Source of the DNA: Streptomyces sp. CCM_MD2014
Lineage (GTDB): Bacteria > Actinomycetota > Actinomycetes > Streptomycetales > Streptomycetaceae
Length of the DNA stretch: 64,000 bases
Assembly: GCF_000772045.1 (NCBI RefSeq)
Contig: NZ_CP009754.1
Location: 6,882,001 to 6,946,000 of the forward strand
Direction: 5' to 3'
Below, in pieces: positions 23,587-33,196 of the stretch (the first letter of the stretch is position 1; each line of letters opens with the position of its first letter). A program made the translations under genes and the position numbers. The notes beneath the pieces are model-generated. The model made no database searches. It was not told the DNA's origin and worked only from the letters and a program-made list of their open reading frames with translations.

Positions 23587-25830
23587 GTGTCCCGCACCGC
23601 CCTGCGTATCTGCCCCCTGTGCGAGGCCACCTGCGGCCTGGCCCTCACCGTCGACGGGAGCACGGTCACCGCGGCCCGAGGCGACCGCGACGACGTGTTC
23701 AGCCGGGGCTTCATCTGCCCCAAGGGTGCCTCCTTCGGGGCCGTCGACTCCGACCCCGACCGGCTGCGCACCCCCCTGGTCCGCAGGGACGGGGTCCTGC
23801 GCGAGGCCACCTGGGAGGAGGCGTTCGACGCGGTGGCCGCCGGCGTCCGGCCGGTCGTCGAGCGGTACGGACCGCACGCCGTCGGCGTGGTCCTCGGCAA
23901 CCCGAACGTCCACACCATGGCCGGCGCGCTCTATCCGAACGTCCTGCTGGGCGCTCTCGGGACCCGCAGCCTCTTCACCGCGTCCACGCTCGACCAGATG
24001 CCCAAGCACGTCTCCAGCGGGCTGCTCTTCGGCGACGCCAACGCCATCCCCGTGCCCGACCTCGACCGCACCGACCACCTCCTGCTGATCGGCGCCAACC
24101 CGCTGGAGTCCAACGGCAGCCTGTGCACCGCCCCCGACTTCCCCGGCCGCCTCAAGGCGCTCAGGGCCCGCGGCGGCACCCTCACCGTCGTCGACCCCCG
24201 CCGCACCCGCACCGCGAAGCTCGCCGACCGGCACGTGGCGATCCGCCCCGGCACGGACGCACTGCTGCTGGCCGCGATGGCCCACGTGCTGTACGAGGAG
24301 GACCTGGTCGACCTCGGCGCGCTCACCCCGCACGTCACGGGCATCGGCGAAGTCCGCGACGCCGTACGGGACTTCACCCCCGAGTCCGTCGCCGCCGTCT
24401 GCGACGTGGACGCCGACGTGACGCGCGCCCTCGCCCGCGAACTCGCCGCCGCCCCCACCGCCGCCGTGTACGGCCGCATCGGCAGCTGCACCGTCCCGCA
24501 CGGCACCCTCGCCAGCTGGCTCGTGGACGTCCTCAACATCCTCACCGGCAACCTCGACCGGCCCGGCGGCGCCCTCTTCCCGCAGGCCGCCACCGACCGG
24601 ACCCCGCGCCCGGCCGGACCCGGCCGCGGGTTCGCGCTCGGCCGCTGGCACTCCCGGGTGAGCGGACATCCCGAGGCCAAGGGCGAACTGCCCCTGTCCG
24701 CCCTCGCCGAGGAGATCGACACCGCCACCGACGCGGGCGAACCCGTCCGCGCGCTGCTCACGATCGCCGCCAACCCCGTGCTCTCCGCGCCCGACGGCGA
24801 CCGTCTCGACAAGGCGCTGGACTCCCTCGACTTCATGGTGAGCGTCGACCCCTACCTCAACGAGACCTCCCGCCACGCCCATGTCGTCCTGCCGCCGCCC
24901 CCGCCCGCCCAGAGCCCGCACCACGACTTCGCCTTCAACACCCTCGCCGTGCGCAACCAGGTCCGCTACACCCGCCCCGCGGTCCCGCTGGAGCCCGGCA
25001 GGATGGCCGAGACGGAGATCCTCGCCCGCCTGACCCTGGCCGTCACCGGCGCGCACGGCGCCGACCCCGCCGCCGTCGACGCCACGGTGATCGAGCAGAC
25101 CCTCGCCAAGGCCGTGCGCGAGCCGCACTCACCGGTGCACGGCCGCGACCCCGGCGACCTCACCGCCCTGCTCACCGGCGAGAACGGCCCCGAGCGGCGC
25201 CTCGACCTGATGCTCCGCCTCGGCCCCTACGGCGACGGCTTCGGCGCCCGGCCGGACGGACTGACCCTCGCCCGCCTCCTCGCCCACCCCCACGGCATCG
25301 ACCTCGGCCCGCTGCGCCCGCGCCTGCCCCAGCCGCTGAAGACCCGCAGCGGCAAGATCGAGCTGCTGCCGGAGCCGATCGCCGCCGACCTGCCGCGCCT
25401 CGTGCGGGCCCGCGCCGAACGGCCCGCCGGGCTCGTCCTCGTCGGCCGCCGCCACCTGCGCTCCAACAACAGCTGGATGCACAACATCCCGGCGCTCACC
25501 GGCGGTTCCAACCGCTGCACCCTGCACCTCCACCCCGAGGACGCCGCACGGCTCGGCGTGCGCTCCGGGCAGCCGGTACGCGTGAAGGGCGCGGGGGGAG
25601 CGGTGACCGCGCCCGCCGAGGTCACCGACACCGTGCGCCCCGGCGTGGTCAGCCTCCCGCACGGCTGGGGCCACGACCGGCCCGGCACCCGCCAGACCCA
25701 CGCCGCCGGCGATCCCGGCGTCAACGTCAACCAGCTCCTCGACGGCGGCACGCTCGACCCGCTCTCGGGCAACGCCGTCCTCAACGGCGTACCCGTCGAG
25801 CTGACCCCGCTGACCGGTGCACGGCTGTGA
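23587..25830 (+). CDS. molybdopterin-dependent oxidoreductase (bis-MGD, Fe4S4)
   Basis: A 747-residue DMSO-reductase-superfamily enzyme. An N-terminal iron-sulfur motif Cys9-x2-Cys12-x3-Cys16 with Cys44 (ICPKG) coordinates a 4Fe-4S cluster. Bis-MGD-binding blocks are present (VLGNPNVHTM, LLIGANPLESNGS, VVDPRRTRTAKLADRHVAIRPGTDALLLAAM) together with a C-terminal molydop-binding domain (VRSGQPVRVKGAGG, LPHGWGHDRPG). No twin-arginine signal is seen, so the enzyme is likely cytoplasmic. The GTG start has GGGAGGA five bases before it. It resembles assimilatory or formate-dehydrogenase-like enzymes, but the substrate is unknown. A TetR gene and operator lie upstream. Confidence 0.9.
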   Translation: MSRTALRICPLCEATCGLALTVDGSTVTAARGDRDDVFSRGFICPKGASFGAVDSDPDRLRTPLVRRDGVLREATWEEAFDAVAAGVRPVVERYGPHAVGVVLGNPNVHTMAGALYPNVLLGALGTRSLFTASTLDQMPKHVSSGLLFGDANAIPVPDLDRTDHLLLIGANPLESNGSLCTAPDFPGRLKALRARGGTLTVVDPRRTRTAKLADRHVAIRPGTDALLLAAMAHVLYEEDLVDLGALTPHVTGIGEVRDAVRDFTPESVAAVCDVDADVTRALARELAAAPTAAVYGRIGSCTVPHGTLASWLVDVLNILTGNLDRPGGALFPQAATDRTPRPAGPGRGFALGRWHSRVSGHPEAKGELPLSALAEEIDTATDAGEPVRALLTIAANPVLSAPDGDRLDKALDSLDFMVSVDPYLNETSRHAHVVLPPPPPAQSPHHDFAFNTLAVRNQVRYTRPAVPLEPGRMAETEILARLTLAVTGAHGADPAAVDATVIEQTLAKAVREPHSPVHGRDPGDLTALLTGENGPERRLDLMLRLGPYGDGFGARPDGLTLARLLAHPHGIDLGPLRPRLPQPLKTRSGKIELLPEPIAADLPRLVRARAERPAGLVLVGRRHLRSNNSWMHNIPALTGGSNRCTLHLHPEDAARLGVRSGQPVRVKGAGGAVTAPAEVTDTVRPGVVSLPHGWGHDRPGTRQTHAAGDPGVNVNQLLDGGTLDPLSGNAVLNGVPVELTPLTGARL

Positions 25831-25888
25831 CCTGGAGTTTTGCGCTTATTGCTCGCATGTCAACGTCTTGTTAACGCTCCGGCGCGCC

Positions 25889-25944
25889 ACCTAACGTCGC
25901 TCGCACCGCCTGCCCGGTGGGATGTTCAAGGGCGAACGTTAGGT
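25889..25944. promoter_or_regulatory. inverted repeat ACCTAACGT / ACGTTAGGT before citrate transporter
   Basis: ACCTAACGT at 25889-25897 and ACGTTAGGT at 25936-25944 are a perfect 9-bp inverted pair with a 38-base loop, ending eight bases before the CitMHS start. It may be an operator or a leader structure that affects the start. Confidence 0.4.
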
Positions 25945-25952
25945 ACTCACTC

Positions 25953-27413
25953 ATGCTGACCATCCTCGGCTTCGCCATGATCGCGACCTTCCTGGTCCTG
26001 ATCATGATGAAGAAGATGTCGCCGATCGCGGCGCTCGTGCTGATACCCGCGCTGTTCTGCGTGTTCGTCGGCAAGGGCGCCCATCTGGGCGACTACGTCA
26101 TCGACGGCGTGTCCAGCCTCGCCCCCACCGCGGCGATGCTCATGTTCGCGATCGTCTACTTCGGTGTGATGATCGACGTCGGGCTCTTCGACCCGATCGT
26201 CCGGGCCATCCTGAAGTTCTGCAAGGCCGACCCGATGCGCATCGTCGTCGGCACGGCGCTGCTCGCCGCGATCGTCTCCCTGGACGGCGACGGCTCCACC
26301 ACCTTCATGATCACGGTCTCGGCGATGTATCCGCTGTACAAGCGGCTCAAGATGAGCCTGGTCGTGATGACCGGCGTCGCCGCCATGGCCAACGGCGTGA
26401 TGAACACGCTGCCCTGGGGCGGCCCCACCGCGCGCGCCGCCACCGCGCTGAAGGTGGACGCCACCGACATCTTCGTCCCGATGATCCCGGCCCTGGCCGT
26501 CGGACTGGTCGCGGTGGTCGTCCTGGCGTACGTGCTGGGTCTGCGTGAGCGCAGGCGGATCGGCACGCTGTCGCTGGACGAGGCACTGGTGCGGGAGCGG
26601 GAGCAGGAGAGCGAGACGGTGCTGGTCGGTGCGGGTGCGGCCGCCGGGGCGTCCGGTGCGCGTGCCGGTGGCGGCGCCGGCGGGACTCGCGGTGCGGCGG
26701 GCGGCTCCGGCGCGGCGGCCGACCGGGGCGCCGAGTCCGCCGCCGAGTCCGCCGCCGAGTCCGGCGACGACTTCAAGGGCCTCGACCCGAACCGGCCCAC
26801 CCTGCGCCCCAAGCTGTACTGGTTCAACGCGCTGCTCACGGTCGCGCTGCTCACCGCCATGATCACGGAGCTGCTGCCGATCCCCGTGCTCTTCCTGATC
26901 GGTGCCGCGCTCGCGCTCACGGTCAACTTCCCGCACATCCCCGACCAGAAGGCCCGCATCGCCGCCCACGCCGACAACGTCCTCAACGTCTCCGGCATGG
27001 TCTTCGCCGCCGCCGTCTTCACCGGTGTCCTCACCGGCACCGGCATGGTCGACCACATGGCCAACTGGCTCGTGGACACCATCCCCGACGGCATGGGCCC
27101 GCAGATGGGCCTGGTCACCGGCCTGCTGAGCCTGCCGCTCACCTACTTCATGTCGAACGACGGCTTCTACTTCGGCGTCCTGCCGGTGCTCGCCGAGGCC
27201 GGCCAGGCGCACGGCGTGTCGTCGCTGGAGATCGCCCGCGCCTCGATCGTCGGCCAGCCGCTGCACATGTCCAGCCCGCTCGTCCCGGCCGTGTACGTCC
27301 TGGTCGGCATGGCCAAGGTCGAGTTCGGCGACCACACCCGGTTCGTGGTGAAGTGGGCCGTCCTGACGAGCCTGGTGATTCTCGCGGCGGGCATTCTGTT
27401 CGGCATCATCTGA
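25953..27413 (+). CDS. CitMHS-family citrate:metal symporter
   Basis: A 486-residue membrane protein of the CitMHS family, which imports citrate complexed with Mg2+, Ca2+ or other metals together with protons. About 11-12 membrane segments are visible, with the conserved DGDGSTTFMITVSAMYPLY and NTLPWGGPTARAATAL blocks in the N-terminal half and LPLTYFMSNDGFYFGVLPVL and SIVGQPLHMSSPLVPAVYVL in the C-terminal half. A long Ala/Gly-rich cytoplasmic insertion separates the halves (residues about 195-280). The ATG at 25953 is the family start; the ribosome-binding site is weak. A perfect inverted repeat precedes it. No two-component sensor for citrate is adjacent. Confidence 0.93.
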   Translation: MLTILGFAMIATFLVLIMMKKMSPIAALVLIPALFCVFVGKGAHLGDYVIDGVSSLAPTAAMLMFAIVYFGVMIDVGLFDPIVRAILKFCKADPMRIVVGTALLAAIVSLDGDGSTTFMITVSAMYPLYKRLKMSLVVMTGVAAMANGVMNTLPWGGPTARAATALKVDATDIFVPMIPALAVGLVAVVVLAYVLGLRERRRIGTLSLDEALVREREQESETVLVGAGAAAGASGARAGGGAGGTRGAAGGSGAAADRGAESAAESAAESGDDFKGLDPNRPTLRPKLYWFNALLTVALLTAMITELLPIPVLFLIGAALALTVNFPHIPDQKARIAAHADNVLNVSGMVFAAAVFTGVLTGTGMVDHMANWLVDTIPDGMGPQMGLVTGLLSLPLTYFMSNDGFYFGVLPVLAEAGQAHGVSSLEIARASIVGQPLHMSSPLVPAVYVLVGMAKVEFGDHTRFVVKWAVLTSLVILAAGILFGII

Positions 27414-27480
27414 CCGTCGGTGATCACGGGACGGCGAGGATTCACCCGACCGTCCGGGATCATCGGGAAGGGACACGATC

Positions 27481-28734
27481 ATGGCGCCCGGTGGGAACCG
27501 CGGCTGGCTGCTCCGCCTCGTCATCGCCTTCGGCTTCGCGCAGGGGGCGGTGTCGATGGCCCGGCCCGCCGTCTCCTACCGGGCCCTCGCGCTGGGCGCC
27601 GACGAACGGGCCGTCGGCGTCATCGCCGGTGTGTACGCGCTGCTGCCGCTGTTCGCCGCCGTTCCGCTGGGCCGGCGCACCGACCACGGCCGCTGCGCGC
27701 CCCTGCTGCCCGTCGGGGTGGTGCTCATCGCCGGGGGCTGTGCGCTGAGCGGCGTCGCCGGGTCGCTGTGGGCGATGGCCCTGTGGAGCGGCGTCATGGG
27801 CCTCGGGCACCTCTGCTTCGTCATCGGCGCCCAGTCCCTCGTCGCCCGCCAGTCCGCGCCGCACGAACAGGACCGCAACTTCGGCCACTTCACCATCGGC
27901 GCCTCGCTCGGCCAGCTGATCGGCCCGATCGCCGCGGGCGCGCTGATCGGCGGCCCCGACATGGCCGGCAGCAGCGCGCTCGCCCTCGTGGTGGCGGGCG
28001 CGGGCGCGGCGGTCGCCGTCACGTCCCTGTGGCGCATAGAGCACCCGACGGCGGGCACCTCGCGCAAGGCGCCCGGCCCGCGCGTTCCCGTGGGGAGCAT
28101 CCTGCGGGCCCGCGGTGTGCCCGCGGGCATCCTGATCAGCCTCTCCGTGCTTTCCGCGACCGACATCCTCACCGCGTACCTGCCGGTGGTCGGCGAGCAC
28201 CGGGGCATCTCCCCGGCCGTGATCGGCGTACTGCTCAGCCTGCGGGCCGCCGCCACGATCGCCTGCCGGCTCGTGCTGACGCCCCTGCTGCGGCTGCTCG
28301 GCCGCACGGTGCTGCTCACGACGACGTGCCTGCTGGCCGCGCTGCTGTGCGCCGGGGTCGCGCTGCCGGTGCCGGTGTGGGCGCTCGCGCTGATGCTGGT
28401 CGTCCTCGGCTTCTGTCTGGGCGTCGGTCAGCCGCTGTCCATGACGACGGTCGTGCAGGCGGCCCCCGACGAGGCGCGCTCCACGGCTCTCGCGCTGCGG
28501 CTGACCGGCAACCGCCTCGGCCAGGTCGCCGCACCCGCCGCCGCGGGTCTGATCGCGGGCGTCGCGGGCGTGGCCGCGCCGTTCGTGATGCTGGGCGCCC
28601 TGCTCCTGCTCTCCTCGGGCGTCGCCCTGCGGGCCCCTTCGGTGGACACGGCCGGCCAGCGCTCCCCGGCGGTCGGGCATGATGTCCCGGACCGGGCCGC
28701 CGACGGCCGCCCGTGCCGGCAAACGAAGGGATGA
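27481..28734 (+). CDS. MFS transporter
   Basis: A 417-residue major-facilitator permease with 12 predicted membrane segments and the conserved loop 2-3 motif LGRRTDHGRCAPLL. Charged cytoplasmic loops (RIEHPTAGTSRKAPGPR) split the two halves. It resembles drug/metabolite exporters of the DHA1 type; the substrate is unknown. AAGGGA lies nine bases before the ATG. Its stop overlaps the next small ORF (ATGA). It lies 67 bp after the citrate transporter on the same strand. Confidence 0.88.
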   Translation: MAPGGNRGWLLRLVIAFGFAQGAVSMARPAVSYRALALGADERAVGVIAGVYALLPLFAAVPLGRRTDHGRCAPLLPVGVVLIAGGCALSGVAGSLWAMALWSGVMGLGHLCFVIGAQSLVARQSAPHEQDRNFGHFTIGASLGQLIGPIAAGALIGGPDMAGSSALALVVAGAGAAVAVTSLWRIEHPTAGTSRKAPGPRVPVGSILRARGVPAGILISLSVLSATDILTAYLPVVGEHRGISPAVIGVLLSLRAAATIACRLVLTPLLRLLGRTVLLTTTCLLAALLCAGVALPVPVWALALMLVVLGFCLGVGQPLSMTTVVQAAPDEARSTALALRLTGNRLGQVAAPAAAGLIAGVAGVAAPFVMLGALLLLSSGVALRAPSVDTAGQRSPAVGHDVPDRAADGRPCRQTKG

Positions 28735-28940
28735 ACGTGGTCCTGATCATTCTGTCCGTCCTCCTGCTCCTCGTCGTCGGCGGCTGCGCCTGCGTCGCGT
28801 GGGCCGCCCGCGGCGGCCCACCGTGGACGCGCGCGGTGGCGACGGCGACCCTGGCGGCCGGCGAACTGGTGCGCGCCTCCGGCCGGTCCGGCGGCAACCG
28901 CGGCCGGGGCGGCGACCCGGACGGCTCGTCGGACGGCTGA
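28731..28940 (+). CDS. small membrane protein (69 aa)
   Basis: A 69-residue ORF whose ATG overlaps the MFS stop (ATGA), suggesting translational coupling. The N-terminus is one strong membrane segment (VVLIILSVLLLLVVGGCACVAW), followed by a short hydrophilic, Gly/Ser/Arg-rich tail. It has no recognisable domain. It could assist the MFS permease or be incidental; coding potential is supported by GC bias and the overlap alone. Confidence 0.5.
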   Translation: MNVVLIILSVLLLLVVGGCACVAWAARGGPPWTRAVATATLAAGELVRASGRSGGNRGRGGDPDGSSDG

Positions 28941-29175
28941 TCCGGGGGCCGAACCGGCAGCCGACCCGCTGTGATCACCCCGTGAGACGCCCCGAGCCCT
29001 GAATCCGGTCGTCCGCTTTCTCACCAGATGGACGTTCGCGCCGAGTTGTGGTCCGGTGTCTTCCCCCGGCCGGGCACGGTCCGTTAACTTCCGTGACTCA
29101 CACGCCCCGTACGACCCGCACGTGGGCGTCCGACCGCGGAGCACCAGCGCTCAGTGAGCCCCCGGGGGCACCTCC

Positions 29176-30513
29176 ATGACACGCGCCATCTCCCTGCACG
29201 ACGTGAGCAAGGCCTACGCGCGAGGCGTCCGCGTGGTGGACCGGCTGTCGCTGGACATCGCGCCGGGCGAGTTCCTCGTCCTGCTCGGTCCCTCCGGCTG
29301 CGGCAAGTCGACCGTGCTGCGCATGATCGCCGGGCTCGAGGAGATCACCGAGGGACGGCTGACGCTGGACGGCGCCTACGCCAACGACCTGCTCCCGGCC
29401 GAACGGCGCATGGCGATGGTCTTCCAGAACTTCGCCCTGTACCCCAACATGACCACCCGCGGGAACATCGGCTTCCCGCTGCGCGTCGAGGACCCGCAGA
29501 CCGACCACACCCCGCGCGTGGACGCCACCGCCCGGATGCTGGGCATCGAGGACCTGCTCGACCGCTTCCCCGCCCAGCTCTCCGGCGGCGAACGCCAGCG
29601 GGTCGCCATGGGACGGGCCATCTCCCGCCACCCCACCGTCTTCCTGATGGACGAGCCGCTGTCCAACCTCGACGCCAAGCTCCGCAACCACCTGCGCGCC
29701 GAGATCACCCGGCTGACCCGGGAGCTGGGCGTCACCACGGTCTACGTCACCCACGACCAGTCCGAGGCCATGTCGCTGGGCGACCGGGTCGCCGTCCTGC
29801 GCGGCGGCGTCCTCCAGCAGGTGGACACCCCGCGCGCCGTTTACGCCCTGCCCCGCAACGTCTTCGTGGCCGCCTTCATCGGCATCCCGCGCATCAACCT
29901 CCTGCGCGGCCTCGTGCGCGCCCCGCTGGACGGGGCGATGACCATCAGCCTGGGCAAGCAGTTCCTGCGCCTGCCCGAACCGCTCTCCCTGGACCACCAG
30001 TTGCTCCGCGTCCAGCAGGGCCGCGAGGTGATCGTGGGTCTGCGCTCGGAGGCCGTCCGGATCGCGAAGCCCTCGTCCGCCCGCCCCGGCGAGGTACTGC
30101 TCACCGGGCTCGTGGAGCACGTCGAGTTCCAGGGCCACGAGGTCCTGGTGCACTTCAACACGGGTTCGCAGCCGGCCGTCGTGCCCGACCTGGAGGCCCC
30201 GCGCCTCGCGAGCCGCCCGGTCAGGCGCCGCCGCCGCGACGGCACGGTCCTGGACCGGCTGCGGGAGCGGGCGGGTGCCCTGCGCGCCGGGCCGGTGGTC
30301 GTCATGGACGAACCGGAGGAGCCCGAACCCGCGGTCGCCGCCCCCGACGGCCGTCTGCCCGGCGACCTGATCGTCCGGACCACCCCCGACATCGACCTGC
30401 GCCACGGCATGCAGGTGCCCCTCCTCGTCGACCTCGCCCACCTGTTCGTCTTCGACCAGCACGGCGACCGCATCTGCCCGGCCCCGGCACGACTTCCCGA
30501 ACTGGAAGAGTGA
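29176..30513 (+). CDS. sugar ABC transporter ATP-binding protein, MsiK/UgpC-like
   Basis: A 445-residue ATPase of the MalK/UgpC/MsiK class. Walker A GPSGCGKST lies at residues 39-47, then the signature LSGGERQRVAMGRA, Walker B VFLMDEPLSNLDAKLR and the H-loop YVTHDQSEAM. A C-terminal regulatory OB-like domain (VIVGLRSEAVRI) is followed by an extended tail longer than in MsiK. No permease or binding-protein genes lie nearby, so it is an orphan ATPase that may serve several sugar importers, as MsiK does in Streptomyces. The ATG is 9 bases after GGGGGCACCTCC, a weak Shine-Dalgarno. Confidence 0.88.
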   Translation: MTRAISLHDVSKAYARGVRVVDRLSLDIAPGEFLVLLGPSGCGKSTVLRMIAGLEEITEGRLTLDGAYANDLLPAERRMAMVFQNFALYPNMTTRGNIGFPLRVEDPQTDHTPRVDATARMLGIEDLLDRFPAQLSGGERQRVAMGRAISRHPTVFLMDEPLSNLDAKLRNHLRAEITRLTRELGVTTVYVTHDQSEAMSLGDRVAVLRGGVLQQVDTPRAVYALPRNVFVAAFIGIPRINLLRGLVRAPLDGAMTISLGKQFLRLPEPLSLDHQLLRVQQGREVIVGLRSEAVRIAKPSSARPGEVLLTGLVEHVEFQGHEVLVHFNTGSQPAVVPDLEAPRLASRPVRRRRRDGTVLDRLRERAGALRAGPVVVMDEPEEPEPAVAAPDGRLPGDLIVRTTPDIDLRHGMQVPLLVDLAHLFVFDQHGDRICPAPARLPELEE

Positions 30514-30580
30514 CCCCGCCCCGGCCGCGCAGTCCCGGAGGGTGAGCCGCGCCACCATCGTGGGAGCCTCTGGTGCCGTA

Positions 30581-30599
30581 AAACTATCGGCGCTAGTTT
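30581..30599. promoter_or_regulatory. TetR-type operator AAACTATCGGCGCTAGTTT
   Basis: A 19-bp palindrome (arms AAACTA/TAGTTT) 36 bp before the aldehyde dehydrogenase start. It is 15/19 identical to the site at 35818-35836 next to the TetR gene at 35150-35791, so that TetR is the best candidate regulator. Confidence 0.65.
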
Positions 30600-30634
30600 G
30601 GGGCTGACGACGAGGCCCGCCCGGAAGGAACGCG

Positions 30635-32023
30635 ATGAAGGCACACGACGGCATGTACATCGACGGAGCCTGGCGTCCCGCCGACGGCCGGGACACGATC
30701 GACGTCGTGAACCCGGCCGACGAGCAGGTGATCGGCCGCGTCCCCGCGGGCAACGCCCTGGACGTCGACACCGCCGTACGGGCCGCCCGCGCCGCCCTGC
30801 CCGGCTGGGCCGCCACCCCGCCCGCCGAACGCGCCGCACGTCTGGGCGCCCTGCGGGACGTCCTGGTGGAGCGCAAGGACGAGATCGCCGAGACGGTCAC
30901 CGCCGAACTGGGCTCCCCGCCGAAGCTCTCGCAGGCGGTGCACGCCGCCGTCCCCGTCGCGGTCGCCGGTTCCTACGCCGAGCTGGCGGCGACGTACGCC
31001 TTCGAGGAGAAGGTCGGCACGTCCGTCGTCCACCACGAGCCGGTCGGCGTGGTCGGCGCCATCACCCCCTGGAACTACCCGCTCCACCAGATCGTCGCGA
31101 AGGTCGCCCCCGCGCTCGCGGCCGGCTGCACGATCGTGCTCAAGCCCGCCGAGGACACACCGCTCACCGCCCAGCTCTTCGCCGAGGCGGTGCACGAGGC
31201 GGGCGTCCCGGCCGGTGTCTTCAACCTGGTCACCGGACTCGGTCCGGTCGCGGGCCAGGCGCTCGCCGAACACCCCGGCGTCGACCTGGTCTCCTTCACC
31301 GGCTCCACCGCCGTCGGCCGCCGCATCGGCGCCACCGCGGGCGCCGCCGTCAAGCGGGTCGCCCTCGAACTGGGCGGCAAGTCCGCCAACGTCATCCTCC
31401 CGAGCGCCGACCTCGCCAAGGCCGTCAGCGTCGGCGTCGCCAACGTCATGTCCAACTCCGGCCAGACGTGCAGCGCCTGGACCCGCATGCTCGTCCACCG
31501 CGACCAGTACGACGAGGCCGTCTCGCTCGCCGCCGAGGCCGCCGCGAAGTACGGCGACCGGATCGGCCCCCTCGTCAACGCCAAGCAGCGGGAGCGGGTG
31601 CGCGGTTACATCGAGAAGGGCGTCGCCGAGGGTGCGCGCCTGGTCGCGGGCGGCCCCGAAGCCCCGCGCGAGCAGGGGTACTTCGTCAGCCCGACGGTCT
31701 TCGCCGATGTGACCGAGGAGATGACCATCGCCCAGGAGGAGATCTTCGGACCGGTCCTGACCATCCTCCGCTACGAGGACGAGGACGACGCCCTGCGCAT
31801 CGCCAACGGCACGGTCTACGGCCTCGCCGGCGCCGTCTGGGCCGGGGACGAGGCCGAGGCGGTCGCCTTCGCCCGGCGGATGGACACCGGGCAGGTCGAC
31901 ATCAACGGCGGCCGGTTCAACCCGCTGGCCCCCTTCGGCGGCTACAAGCAGTCGGGCGTGGGCCGCGAACTGGGCGCCCACGGCCTCACCGAGTACCTCC
32001 AGACCAAGTCCCTCCAGTTCTAG
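30635..32023 (+). CDS. NAD(P)-dependent aldehyde dehydrogenase
   Basis: A 462-residue aldehyde dehydrogenase. Catalytic Cys279 (SGQTCSAWTRML) and general-base Glu245 (ALELGGKS) are present, as are the coenzyme motifs ITPWNYPLHQ and FTGSTAVGRRIG and the C-terminal PFGGYKQSGVGRELG. It oxidises an aldehyde to the acid; the substrate is not evident. AAGGAACG precedes the ATG. A zinc alcohol dehydrogenase follows 33 bp downstream, so the pair could oxidise an alcohol through the aldehyde to the acid. A TetR-type operator lies in the promoter region. Confidence 0.94.
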   Translation: MKAHDGMYIDGAWRPADGRDTIDVVNPADEQVIGRVPAGNALDVDTAVRAARAALPGWAATPPAERAARLGALRDVLVERKDEIAETVTAELGSPPKLSQAVHAAVPVAVAGSYAELAATYAFEEKVGTSVVHHEPVGVVGAITPWNYPLHQIVAKVAPALAAGCTIVLKPAEDTPLTAQLFAEAVHEAGVPAGVFNLVTGLGPVAGQALAEHPGVDLVSFTGSTAVGRRIGATAGAAVKRVALELGGKSANVILPSADLAKAVSVGVANVMSNSGQTCSAWTRMLVHRDQYDEAVSLAAEAAAKYGDRIGPLVNAKQRERVRGYIEKGVAEGARLVAGGPEAPREQGYFVSPTVFADVTEEMTIAQEEIFGPVLTILRYEDEDDALRIANGTVYGLAGAVWAGDEAEAVAFARRMDTGQVDINGGRFNPLAPFGGYKQSGVGRELGAHGLTEYLQTKSLQF

Positions 32024-32056
32024 CCCGCTTCCAGCCCGCAGGAGAGTCCTCACCTC

Positions 32057-33154
32057 ATGGCCGTCCGTACCGCAGTCCGTGCCGCCGTCGTACCCGCCGT
32101 AGGCGCCCCGCTGGAGGTCACCGGGATCGAGCTGCCCGAGCCCGGCCCGGGGCAGGTCCGGGTGAAGCTGGCCGCCGCCGGCGTCTGCCACTCCGACCTG
32201 TCCCTGTCCAACGGCACCATGCGGGTGCCGCTGCCCGCCGTCCTCGGTCACGAGGGCGCCGGCACCGTCGTGGCGGTCGGTGAGGACGTCACCCACGTGG
32301 CCCCCGGCGACGACGTGGTCCTCAACTGGGCCCCGTCCTGCGGCGCCTGCCACGCCTGCTTGCTGGGCGAGGTGTGGCTGTGCGCCAACGCCCTGGCCGG
32401 CGCCGCCGACGTACACGCCCACCGCGCCGACGACGGCACCGACCTGCACCCCGGACTGAACGTCGCCGCGTTCGCCGAGGAGACGGTCGTGTCCGCGTCC
32501 TGCCTCCTGCCCGCCCCCGAGGGCATCCCCCTCACCGAGGCCGCGCTGCTCGGCTGCGCGGTCCTCACCGGCTACGGCGCCGTCCACCATTCGGCGAAGG
32601 TCCGCGAGGGCGAGACGGTCGCGGTCTTCGGCGTCGGGGGAGTCGGCCTCGCCACCCTCCAGGCGGCCAGGATCGCGGGCGCCTCGAAGATCGTCGCCGT
32701 CGACGTGTCCCCGGAGAAGGAGGAGCTGGCCCGCACCGCCGGCGCCACCGACTACCTCCTCGCCTCCGACACCACCGCCCGCGAGATCCGCGCCCTCACC
32801 GGCAAGCAGGGCGTCGACGTCGCCGTGGAGTGCGTGGGCCGCGCGACCACCATCCGCACCGCGTGGGAGTCCACCCGGCGCGGCGGTCGCACCACGGTCG
32901 TCGGCATCGGCGGCAAGGATCAGCAGGTCACCTTCAACGCCCTGGAGATCTTCCACTGGGGCCGCACCCTCTCCGGCTGCGTCTACGGCAACGCCGACCC
33001 CGCCCGCGACCTCCCGGTCCTCGCCGCGCACGCCCGCGCCGGCCGCCTGGACCTCGGCGCCCTGGTCACCGAGCGCATCGCCCTCGACGGCATCCCGGCA
33101 GCCTTCGAGAACATGCTCGCGGGCAAGGGCGGACGAGCGCTGGTGGTCTTCTGA
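32057..33154 (+). CDS. zinc-dependent alcohol dehydrogenase (class III-like)
   Basis: A 365-residue medium-chain dehydrogenase. Catalytic zinc ligands are Cys44 and His65, with GHEGAGTV around Glu66; the structural-zinc cysteines are Cys95, Cys98, Cys101 and Cys109. The Rossmann motif is GVGGVGLATLQAA. Sequence features (GCAVLTGYGAVHHSAKVREGETVAVFG) place it near class III/NDMA-dependent and benzyl-alcohol-type enzymes rather than yeast ADH. It is coupled in position to the preceding aldehyde dehydrogenase and probably co-regulated by a TetR. A bulged hairpin follows the stop. Confidence 0.92.
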   Translation: MAVRTAVRAAVVPAVGAPLEVTGIELPEPGPGQVRVKLAAAGVCHSDLSLSNGTMRVPLPAVLGHEGAGTVVAVGEDVTHVAPGDDVVLNWAPSCGACHACLLGEVWLCANALAGAADVHAHRADDGTDLHPGLNVAAFAEETVVSASCLLPAPEGIPLTEAALLGCAVLTGYGAVHHSAKVREGETVAVFGVGGVGLATLQAARIAGASKIVAVDVSPEKEELARTAGATDYLLASDTTAREIRALTGKQGVDVAVECVGRATTIRTAWESTRRGGRTTVVGIGGKDQQVTFNALEIFHWGRTLSGCVYGNADPARDLPVLAAHARAGRLDLGALVTERIALDGIPAAFENMLAGKGGRALVVF

Positions 33155-33164
33155 CCCGTCTTCT

Positions 33165-33188
33165 GCCCCCTGCCGAGAAGGCGGGGGC
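33165..33188. terminator. hairpin between convergent genes
   Basis: GCCCCC-T-GCC pairs with GGC-GGGGGC around GAGAA (9 bp, one bulge). It lies 11 bp after the alcohol dehydrogenase stop and before the convergent EamA gene. Confidence 0.6.
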
Positions 33189-33196
33189 GTGGCGCG

